Assembly: GCA_035772405.1 (NCBI GenBank)
Contig: JAYKKM010000119.1
Location: 62,001-126,000 of the forward strand
Reading direction: 5' to 3'
Origin: Chrysogorgia sp. JL179-B06
Lineage: Eukaryota > Cnidaria > Anthozoa > Scleralcyonacea > Chrysogorgiidae
Length of the DNA: 64,000 nt
Positions 55,381-62,471 of this stretch are shown here, piece after piece (within the stretch, counting starts at the first letter, position 1; each line of letters starts with the position of its first letter). A program made the position numbers and the translations under genes. Under the pieces are notes generated by a model. That model had not been told where the DNA came from. It made no database searches and saw nothing but the letters and a program-made list of their open reading frames with translations.

Positions 55381-55837
55381 CCCTACATCCGGTTTTATAA
55401 TTGCATCCTGCGTAACTATGCGTTACTGTGGGTAGATTAGTTTGACCAATCAGAGTTCGTTGATTAAAGCTTTCATGTCATCCCGATGATTTGTGATACT
55501 CATGTACAATGAATGTGTGCTGTAGGAATTAGAGACGCGCATCCATAATTAGCGATTCCTTCTAAACAAATACTTGGGGATTAGTTGCCGCAATGCTATG
55601 TTGTGGGATTAACGATACGAATCCCTAATGTTGTTCTAAAACACATACACGTCAAATCAGTTGATATATTATATACTCGTGGGATTAGTTTATACATACA
55701 ATAATACTTTTTTCAAATTTTGATAAAAAATCGTGTTAAATTCTACATGTAGAAATATATATTATAAGAATGGGAAAAATAGTATATATATACAAGTCGA
55801 TTTCTTTAACATACGCGTTCATCATTCGTTTTTGAGA
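55381..55837. promoter_or_regulatory. Divergent promoter region with GGGATTA boxes and a CCAAT box
   Basis: Non-coding DNA between genes at 55338 (minus) and 55838 (plus). It holds CCAATCAGAG at 55446-55455, GGGATTA at 55577-55583, 55605-55611 and 55681-55687, and TATA-like sequence near 55665 and 55785. The same two motifs recur in the other long non-coding region (59694-60540), suggesting common control. A weak open frame begins at 55733 in frame with the next gene, but the TATA positions favour ATG 55838. Confidence 0.5.
55392..55398 (-). promoter_or_regulatory. TATA box for the gene at 54553-55338
   Basis: TATAAAA on the minus strand, about 54-60 bp before ATG 55338. Confidence 0.5.
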
Positions 55838-57007
55838 ATGTCATTAAACATTGGTGATAAAAGAAGCTATGCAGAAGCTAATGACCACGGTCCCAATATT
55901 AAGACGATATTGAAAATTGTGTATTATATACAACATTTTCGTAACCGATACATTGGATTATTATTTGCCGCCTGTGACTTATGTGACTATTACTATGGGG
56001 GAATTATCGAATGTATGGAAATTGAATCGAGACAAATTGGTCGTGGATATAAAGACTACGCCTATATTGAAAAAATGAAAACTGAATTGCATCAAGATGA
56101 ATGCAAGGATTGGCGAATCTTAACAGATAAACAACACTATATAATACCTGTTGTTCATACACAACGAAAATATTATATTTATGGTGAAAAACTCTGTGAG
56201 CGTTATCACAAATTACTATTAATACCCGCTCAAACATTAATGAAATCTATTTTTCATTTGAATGATAATCATTCTGATAATTTTTTTATTGAAATTCAAA
56301 ACAGTTATCATCCAAGAAATGATATTTACCACTTTATTTCTATTACTATTAATGATGAGCAAACTACAATTCCTAAAGCGATAGGGTATGGAGGATCTTA
56401 TCTTTGTAATACATTACATAGACTTAATCGTTGTTTTAGTCATGAATTTACATATTGCTGTATTTATTTATATTTTATAGATCCGTTTTATTTGAAGGCT
56501 ACTTTTTATTATCTACATAATTTAGATAATTTTGAGAAAATAGTGTATCAACTTGTATGTTGTTTTATTTTCTTTTGCGAAAATCATAACCCTATATCAA
56601 AACTTAAAACTAGTAACGATAGGGTTTATACTTTTAATCTCGATAAGATTGTTAAGCTGATGCTAACGAAAACCCCACCCTGTACCTATTGTTATAAAAA
56701 TTGTCAGAAATACTCTTATTGGTTTAAATTATTCTATAAGACAAGTAAACCCTATAAGTTTAAAGTCAGTTTATTTTCAGATCAAGTTAAAAATAATAGT
56801 ATTATACAAAATAATAGACCGCTTAGTTTACAATATTACCCCCCGCATATGGATATAATATATAATTATTCTATAAGGGTAAGGATTACATCTAATACCA
56901 GTACATCAACTACTTTTATTATTAAGAGTATTATAGAATCATATAATATTAACTTTGAAGATCCTGACATTATAATACAGAGTATTGAAAAATTGTATTT
57001 AGACTAA
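55838..57007 (+). CDS. Large accessory protein, paralogue of 37399-38565 (389 aa)
   Basis: Intact from ATG 55838. It aligns along its length with the protein at 37399: an ILKIVYYIQHF…GLLFAACDLCDYYYGG N-terminal block, TQRKYYI near residue 110, CENHNPISKL near residue 250 and CYKNCQKYSYWF near residue 287. Strong Tyr/Phe/Ile content but no clear membrane segments or catalytic motif. The two copies sit near the two ends of the element and are diverged, so the duplication is old. Function unknown. Confidence 0.75.
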   Translation: MSLNIGDKRSYAEANDHGPNIKTILKIVYYIQHFRNRYIGLLFAACDLCDYYYGGIIECMEIESRQIGRGYKDYAYIEKMKTELHQDECKDWRILTDKQHYIIPVVHTQRKYYIYGEKLCERYHKLLLIPAQTLMKSIFHLNDNHSDNFFIEIQNSYHPRNDIYHFISITINDEQTTIPKAIGYGGSYLCNTLHRLNRCFSHEFTYCCIYLYFIDPFYLKATFYYLHNLDNFEKIVYQLVCCFIFFCENHNPISKLKTSNDRVYTFNLDKIVKLMLTKTPPCTYCYKNCQKYSYWFKLFYKTSKPYKFKVSLFSDQVKNNSIIQNNRPLSLQYYPPHMDIIYNYSIRVRITSNTSTSTTFIIKSIIESYNINFEDPDIIIQSIEKLYLD

Positions 57008-57394
57008 TTTAAAAAATTCAAAGAATATATTCCACAACCAAAACCACGACGTGTGTTTTTTATCATGGGGGAATAAAATGAATTTAAGATGCGAATTTCT
57101 AAAATCTAAAATTGTTTGACGTATACACAATTTTATATTTTCCTCATTATCAATGTGTTTATATCTAAAAAAACACAGGATTAAAGCAAAAAATGCTATT
57201 ATTTGTCCAATTTCATGGCGATCCATACGATTATAGACATCTAAAAGTTCACGTGGACATTTTAAATAGGTAATAATATTTTTAAATAAATTCTCATGTT
57301 CGTCAAGACATTTCCACACACTTTGTTCCATATTTTTATTGATTTTTATTTCAAAACGTGCCAGTTCTTTTACCATGACATTCCACACCTCCAT
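56999..57394 (-). CDS. Possible Bcl-2-like protein (131 aa)
   Basis: All-helical by eye. The segment EIGQIIAFFALILCFF (residues ~70-85) resembles the BH1 region of Bcl-2 proteins, where a Gly precedes an I-A/V-F-F helix, and HTSWFWLWNIFFEFF near the C-terminus could be BH2-like, though the usual Gly-Trp pair is not exact. Bcl-2-like proteins from viruses block host cell death. No C-terminal membrane anchor is seen beyond the last hydrophobic stretch. The gene overlaps the convergent gene 55838-57007 by 9 bp. This is a weak, motif-level call. Confidence 0.4.
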   Translation of the reverse strand: MEVWNVMVKELARFEIKINKNMEQSVWKCLDEHENLFKNIITYLKCPRELLDVYNRMDRHEIGQIIAFFALILCFFRYKHIDNEENIKLCIRQTILDFRNSHLKFILFPHDKKHTSWFWLWNIFFEFFKLV

Positions 57395-57430
57395 GTTTTC
57401 ACATTACTGATATTTTTATTTAGAACAATA

Positions 57431-58507
57431 TCATTTTATACATTTCGGTTTCTTTTTTTTTAAATCTGTCTTTCGTTTCAAATCCCTATTATTATCCATT
57501 ATATATCGTTTTTCCATAAGGTCACTCGTAAATTTTCTAGAACGCCATTGCAAATATTGTTTATTTATATATAGTTTCTCAATATAGAGACCCTCTAACT
57601 CACGATATTTATCGCGTTGTGTACAAATAATATCTTGATCATAATTCGAATAGATTGTCATTCGTTTTTCTTCATGATGTTCATCGCCTTTTTTTTCACG
57701 TTTCATATATATTAACGAACGTTTATAACATATTTTCTTCAATGGTGGATCGTTCAATACTTCTCGGTCGTCTTCCTCTTCTTCTTCTTCCTCTTCTTCA
57801 CACACTGGAAATAATGGCTGGGGTGAATTAGGTGGTTGGGGTAGTTGTGGTGGTGAAAGAGGAATAGGAGATAATGTTGGGGAAAGAGCATTTGCTAATT
57901 CATCCACAATTTGTAATAATTGTTTTCCTTGTTGAACGGGGACCATTTCATCACACATTCGTATTAAATTCGCAGGAGAAGGAATAGGGATTTGTCCGAA
58001 GAAATCAATGGGCATATCGTATATGTAATTATCTAATTCATCTTCGGGCCGTGGCGGTGAGATCGTTTGCGGTGGAATAGGAGATGTATTATACTTTGCT
58101 TGCGGTGTTTGAAGGGGTATATTATACTGTTCTTGCGATAGTAGAGGAGGTAGATGGTTTACTTGTGTGGGTAGAGACGGTATCTTTGCTTGCCACGACG
58201 ACATGTTATACTTCGCTTGCGGATGTAGAATGTAACTGGGTTGTTCTTGAGCTATCGGTACAGCGAAATTTAATTGCGACGGTGCAATGTTGTCTTTAGT
58301 TGTACAATGTTTGACTTTCTTTGTTCCTCTGATTTCTTGACGGTATGATGTTTCACCATCTGAAATATCCCGAGCCTTATTACGATATTCTTGTCGCTCT
58401 AGACGACGTTGTTTTAACATTTTAGGAATATCTTTTCCTCTACTTTCAAACCGAGCAATTGATTTTCCACTTTCCAAATTTTTATGAGTCTGCTTCACAC
58501 GAGCCAT
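57431..58507 (-). CDS. Proline-rich protein with histone H3-like N-terminus (358 aa)
   Basis: Intact. The N-terminus is MARVKQTHKNLESGKS: after Met removal (expected before Ala) it reads A-R-V-K-Q-T, as the histone H3 tail A-R-T-K-Q-T, and Gly13-Lys14 also coincide. The rest is not histone: a basic region, a Pro/Gln-rich middle with two PQAKYN repeats (~97 and ~135), a run of nine Glu near residue 237 and a Lys-rich tail (KRKTDLKKKKPK) that may direct nuclear import. I infer a decoy or recruiter for H3-tail (K4) readers and writers. The element's SET protein could be a partner. Confidence 0.75.
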   Translation of the reverse strand: MARVKQTHKNLESGKSIARFESRGKDIPKMLKQRRLERQEYRNKARDISDGETSYRQEIRGTKKVKHCTTKDNIAPSQLNFAVPIAQEQPSYILHPQAKYNMSSWQAKIPSLPTQVNHLPPLLSQEQYNIPLQTPQAKYNTSPIPPQTISPPRPEDELDNYIYDMPIDFFGQIPIPSPANLIRMCDEMVPVQQGKQLLQIVDELANALSPTLSPIPLSPPQLPQPPNSPQPLFPVCEEEEEEEEEDDREVLNDPPLKKICYKRSLIYMKREKKGDEHHEEKRMTIYSNYDQDIICTQRDKYRELEGLYIEKLYINKQYLQWRSRKFTSDLMEKRYIMDNNRDLKRKTDLKKKKPKCIK

Positions 58508-58806
58508 AATGATATTGTGACTAAAAAAATTAGGAACAAACGCTTATAAAAAACACGTTAAAAAAAATGGGGTATCCTGATTGGTTGAACTTAATTCCCT
58601 AATAAAATATCGGAGTATTCTCATTGGTTGAATGATAAAATCAATATTATAAGACGCCCGACTATTACTAATACATGTAAATCTTTTTAATCTTTTTGTT
58701 GACTTAATGCAGTACACTTTGCTTAAAAATATTTATCGTAAAACGTTGCAGGGAAAGATATAAAAACACACGTTAGAAGTCATATTTTTTTTAGAACACT
58801 TTCAAA
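58508..58806. promoter_or_regulatory. Divergent promoter region with CCAAT boxes
   Basis: Non-coding region between the H3-mimic gene (minus) and the small gene at 58807 (plus). It contains inverted CCAAT boxes at 58580-58584 and 58623-58627 in a repeated ATTGGTTGAA context, a TATAAG on the minus strand near 58542-58547, and TATAAAAA at 58759-58766 on the plus strand. Confidence 0.5.
58759..58766 (+). promoter_or_regulatory. TATA box for the gene at 58807
   Basis: TATAAAAA 41-48 bp before ATG 58807. Confidence 0.5.
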
Positions 58807-59019
58807 ATGATAGCAGGTACTAAAGAAAATCCACTGTTGGTAATACTGACCGATTTAGCAAAGTATTTTTCACACATTGAATATCACGTGGTTGAATGTC
58901 GTAAAGTGGATATGTTACCCAACAATGCACGTGCCGATAGAATACTATATAAGATACTATTGTTATGGGATGATAAATATATATATATACCTACTCATCG
59001 GACGATTTTACACATTTGA
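58807..59019 (+). CDS. Small paralogous family protein, short form (70 aa)
   Basis: Intact. LAKYFSHIEYHVVECRKVDML (residues ~17-37) matches the family signature of the left-end genes (hydrophobic, Tyr, Val, Cys, basic, hydrophobic), followed by ILYKILLLWDDKYIYIPT in place of the C-terminal strands. It starts the right-end cluster of three family genes on the plus strand. Confidence 0.55.
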   Translation: MIAGTKENPLLVILTDLAKYFSHIEYHVVECRKVDMLPNNARADRILYKILLLWDDKYIYIPTHRTILHI

Positions 59020-59068
59020 TCGGACAATTTGTACATGTAGCAATCGAGGAACCTCCGCCGTATCAACC

Positions 59069-59311
59069 ATGAATCAAGCAACATTTATAGATATAATATC
59101 TATGAAGGCTCTATCTCGTGAACGAAATCTACAGTTAATGGGTTCAAGACCAATACCCAAACCTGCTGGCGAACCGATACAGATGTATGAACTTTTTTTT
59201 AACGATGCACATAACAATTATTTTAAAATCGAATTCGATTCCTCCGAACACGCTAAGATTGGTAAAAGTATATATCTTACCAATCACTATATATTTATCG
59301 TCAAAGATTAA
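59069..59311 (+). CDS. Small paralogous family protein (80 aa)
   Basis: ATG 59069. The C-terminal half (MYELFFND … KIEFDSSEHAKIGKSIYLTNHYIFIV) follows the Y-E-L … K-x-I-x-L … pattern of the left-end family; the N-terminal Cys signature is weak. It lies 57 bp after the previous gene's end region and is followed by a TATATATAG box before the next gene. Confidence 0.5.
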   Translation: MNQATFIDIISMKALSRERNLQLMGSRPIPKPAGEPIQMYELFFNDAHNNYFKIEFDSSEHAKIGKSIYLTNHYIFIVKD

Positions 59312-59363
59312 TCCCTTTGTATATATAGACATCTCTACCCAAAAACATTAATTATTAGACACG

Positions 59364-59693
59364 ATGGCAACAAGTATAGATATAAACGAAATTAAACTTG
59401 ATAACGTGAAGTTATACACTTCTGAATTTCTATATACAATATGCAAAGACTCTGATTTTTATGTAGTTGACTTCATGAAAGAAGATAAAATTTGGCTAGA
59501 CAACCGGTGCGGGATAATACTAAAGGATTTTAACCTCACCTCTGTTCTTAATACCCGAATGGGAGTCGAAGCTGGAATTATTGTTGCTGTGATTCATCGA
59601 CAGGAAAATCAAGAAGATCTCGTGGGCAGACATATCTTCTTTGGAAACACGTTCACAATGTGTTGTAAAACCCACGTAGAAGTATTACGTTAA
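59364..59693 (+). CDS. Small paralogous family protein (109 aa)
   Basis: Intact. Contains DSDFYVVDFMKEDKIWL (~28-44) and DLVGRHIFFGNTF (~87-99); the latter resembles QLVGKHVVFIDR in the protein at 36333-36990. A TATATATAG lies about 45-50 bp upstream. Function unknown. Confidence 0.55.
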   Translation: MATSIDINEIKLDNVKLYTSEFLYTICKDSDFYVVDFMKEDKIWLDNRCGIILKDFNLTSVLNTRMGVEAGIIVAVIHRQENQEDLVGRHIFFGNTFTMCCKTHVEVLR

Positions 59694-60107
59694 ATGTATA
59701 TTAAAAAGCCATTTATCATATGTTTTGACATGTGTGAATTAATTAACACGCTCTCCTTATCGCGCTCACGGGTTTCTTAAAATATATACTAAATTGTGTG
59801 AAAAATGTAAAATAAAGTATCAAAAAGCATAAAAATATGTTTAAATAAGTGTAAAAATGCTTAAATATCTAGAAATAGACGTATTTAAACACGGGAAATA
59901 TATATTTCACAGGGACTAATCCCTTCAAAATGGTCGCTAATCCCTACAAGTAATTAAGGTTAGAACTCATTAAAAAATCGTAGCTACCCAAGTACACAAA
60001 CAAAATGGCCGTTAATCCCCAACACGTATAATACATCAAACTTTTGATATCGTAGACCCAATTGATAATTATAATTCCCCGTCTTTAATCCCGCAACACA
60101 AATTCAT

Positions 60108-60352
60108 TGTCCCTTACCCCTATAATGAATCAACTGTTTTGACATAAGGGGAGGAATTAGAAGAAGATGCTTATTATATATACACGTTCCTAAGCGTTTA
60201 ACAACACGTATTGTTCCTACCCTATAATTAATCAGACTGTTTTGACATAAAGGGCGGGAATAGAACACGACGCTTATTATATATACGCGTCCTTAAGCGT
60301 TTAACAACACGTATTGTTCCTACCCATAATAATTCAAATGCTTTGACATGAA
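60108..60352 (+). repeat. Tandem repeat of ~103 bp with TATA-like cores
   Basis: Unit 1 at 60108-60210, unit 2 at 60211-60313 and a partial third from 60314. Each full unit has TGTTTTGACATAA, GCTTATTATATATAC and a CC(T/-)AAGCGTTTAACAACACG segment. Differences between units are substitutions and short indels. It sits upstream of the spliced gene. Confidence 0.8.
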
Positions 60353-60457
60353 GGCTTTAATGAACGAGCTCTGATTGGATAGATACAGGGGAGGTTTGAT
60401 TATAGAAACTCTGATTGGTTAAAGCCGCAAACCATTGTAATAGACCGTAGACCGTGA

Positions 60458-60465
60458 TTATAAAT
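60458..60465 (+). promoter_or_regulatory. TATA box of the spliced gene
   Basis: TATAAATA 76-83 bp before ATG 60541, preceded by inverted CCAAT boxes at 60374 and 60414. A transcript start near 60490 would leave a leader of about 50 bases. Confidence 0.6.
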
Positions 60466-60540
60466 ATATGCACGTAAGAACGTCTCGCACCACAACGATT
60501 TCACACTGGCACGAAGCAAAAGACGAACAAGAAACGGAAA

Positions 60541-61011
60541 ATGGATAACAACAAAAGAGACGCAGACACAAACGAAGTTGAAGACAAGAAACCGTGCAAC
60601 ACAAACGCGGTCAAAAAAGAAGAAAATGTAAGATAGCAATGTTTTTACTGTCTGTAAAATCGACATGTATTTATTATGTTTTTTATATTTCTCTCTTAGA
60701 AAGAAACCATCCCTCCACCCCCTATCGAGAATACAATCGAAACCGTACCAGGGATCCTGCTGGTGCAGGACCCCCAAGAAAGCGAGTGGGCCTTCCGAGT
60801 TCAACCGGAGGAGGAGGATTACGACTTCGACGAGTATGAACCGTCTTGGGCCTTCCGAGTTCAACCGGAGGAGGATTACGACTTCGACGAGTATGAACCG
60901 TTGGAAGACGACAACAACGATGACCCCCGCGTGTGGGGATATGTAGATTGCAGGGGTGAGGCTTTCATGTACTTTGAAAGTACACAGCAAATGGTAAAAC
61001 AGAAACAATAA
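60541..61011 (+). CDS. Spliced acidic repeat protein (132 aa, two exons)
   Basis: Exon 1 is 60541-60627 (ATG, 29 codons) and exon 2 is 60700-61011. The 72-bp intron begins GTAAGA and ends with a pyrimidine-rich stretch and TTAG, in phase 0, so the frame continues. Exon 2 encodes two copies of a ~20-residue unit (WAFRVQPEE, then DYDFDEYEP), making the protein very acidic. Codons here are clearly GC-richer than in the rest of the element. Polyadenylation signal AATAAA overlaps the stop. A single spliced acidic gene with strong promoter boxes next to the terminus suggests an early regulatory gene, but no homologue is recognised. Confidence 0.7.
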
Positions 61012-61013
61012 AA
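61008..61013 (+). terminator. Poly(A) signal of the spliced gene
   Basis: AATAAA overlapping the TAA stop, with T- and GT-rich sequence following (GTAGGGGTGTT near 61031). Confidence 0.6.
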
Positions 61014-61249
61014 CTGTTTTTTATTTTTGTAGGGGTGTTATATCCCACACGTCAACCCTTGAAAAATATAACCAACTTTTATGTATAAAAATCTTTTTTT
61101 GTTTTTGTGTGTATGTTAAAAATATAATTCATCCAACTTTTACATCGTGTGTGTGTTTTTACTATAGCTAACTCTTTCATCATACGCTAACGCACAACCC
61201 TTGCGTAAAATAAGCAATTCATTGAATAAGGGATGACCAGATTGTCGCT

Positions 61250-61558
61250 ATGGACCTGAGCCAATCTCATTCGAATCGCAAATTCGACTACGGGTTGAAC
61301 GCGCGCCAATGCAATTTACTAATAAACAGAACATTGGAAGATGTCAGAGTCTTGTGCCGAAGCACAACTTACAAGCGAGCAAAACACACACAACTGATAA
61401 AATATGAAACAACATCTGCTTATATATTAAACAAATCTCTTAAAATTTATTTGGGTTTTTCCTCCAAATTTATTAAAACAGTTTTACACTCCAACCTTGA
61501 GGTTTTTTCAAAACTCTATCTCTCTCAAAACGTTTTTGGGAAGCAACACCCGAAATAA
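61250..61558 (+). CDS. Doubtful ORF near the right inverted repeat (102 aa)
   Basis: ATG 61250. Translation is mixed, with Ser, Asn and basic residues (NLLINRTLEDVRVLCRS) and no motif. It has no clear TATA box and no paralogue in the window. It could be a minor gene or chance. Apart from this, 61014-61589 shows nothing I can interpret. Confidence 0.25.
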   Translation: MDLSQSHSNRKFDYGLNARQCNLLINRTLEDVRVLCRSTTYKRAKHTQLIKYETTSAYILNKSLKIYLGFSSKFIKTVLHSNLEVFSKLYLSQNVFGKQHPK

Positions 61559-61589
61559 TTTTTATGAGATATATCCTCTTATAATATTT

Positions 61590-62471
61590 TGAGATCCTTT
61601 TTAAAAATACCGTCACTAAGGAATATCAGTCATTCGGCCATAAGATGGCGTCGAGGTAAGAGCTCCATGGCGGAAATTTCTATGATTAATTCAAAATGTT
61701 AATTTTTTTATTTCAATAAACATGACTACTCTTCCAAATAAAAATAAGGCAGTCCAAAACTGTTTATTTTTATTTTCAGACATCAATACAAGTCTTCAAA
61801 TAAAAATATGGCGTTTTTTTGGATGGCACGTGCAGGTAAGTATACATCACATCGGGTGAGGTATGATGGTTATGTATAATAGAATTTTTTGTATTTTTTT
61901 TCAAAACGAGGTGTGTGTGTCAGTATATATATCACAGTGTGAATGATGATCTGATTAAGTGCTGTCTCGGATGCTATATGGGGTTGAAAGCAATGATGGA
62001 TCAGGAACAGGAAGTTTAGTCGTAGAATTTCGTGTTCCGAATAATTGATAATCAGTGGGGAAAGTTCACCGAGAACCCAAACATGTCTAAGGTGAAACAG
62101 TGTGGAGAACGAGAGACACGGAATATATCCAGAACTATGCCCCGTGAATAGTTCTGGATATATTCCGCGTCTCTCGTTCTCCACACTGTTTCACCTTAGA
62201 CATGTTTGGTTTCTCGGTGAACTTTTCCACACTGATCATCAGTTGTTCAGAACACTAAATTCTACGACTTAAACATCCTGTTCCTGGTTCAACACTGCTT
62301 TCAACCCCGTATAGCAAATGACGTCAGTACTTGCTTAACACTATTCACCTTGAATGACCTTCAAACTCTCTGGTCGTTCAACTCAGGGACGACTAAAAAA
62401 CTGGTCGTACAACAACACGAGCAAAGTGATATATATACTCTTGACCGCGACCACTTTTTGACTAATTTTAT
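61590..62471 (-). repeat. Right inner, diverged part of the inverted repeat
   Basis: Reverse-complement match in blocks to 31342-31740. The best-conserved block (about 61635-61690) holds AAGATGGCGTCGAGGTAAGAG and CCATGGCGGAAATTTC. It is interrupted by the hairpin at 61972-62316, absent from the left end. Confidence 0.85.
61972..62316. repeat. Large hairpin, arms ~168 bp, 9-bp loop
   Basis: Left arm 61972-62138 and right arm 62148-62316 are reverse complements. The inner ~65 bp are nearly perfect, the outer part has several mismatches. The loop is GCCCCGTGA. It lies in the right inner repeat only. It could be a foldback insertion or a replication-generated palindrome; no clear target duplication is seen around it. 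Confidence 0.85.

Larger units (their letters stand above)
59694..60540. promoter_or_regulatory. Long non-coding, regulatory-looking region
   Basis: No credible gene. It contains four TAATCCC heptamers (59917-59923, 59938-59944, 60013-60019, 60086-60092), two of them inside a repeated AAAATGG(T/C)CG(C/T)TAATCCC context. It also has a tandem repeat of about 103 bp (60108-60352), inverted CCAAT boxes at 60374-60378 and 60414-60418, and the TATA box of the spliced gene. It may combine promoter, enhancer and possibly replication functions. Confidence 0.55.

Noticed and set aside
60400..61008. 202-codon open frame on the minus strand opposite the spliced gene
   Set aside because: It is the complement of the GC-rich coding repeat and promoter; the plus strand has a consistent promoter, intron and poly(A) signal.
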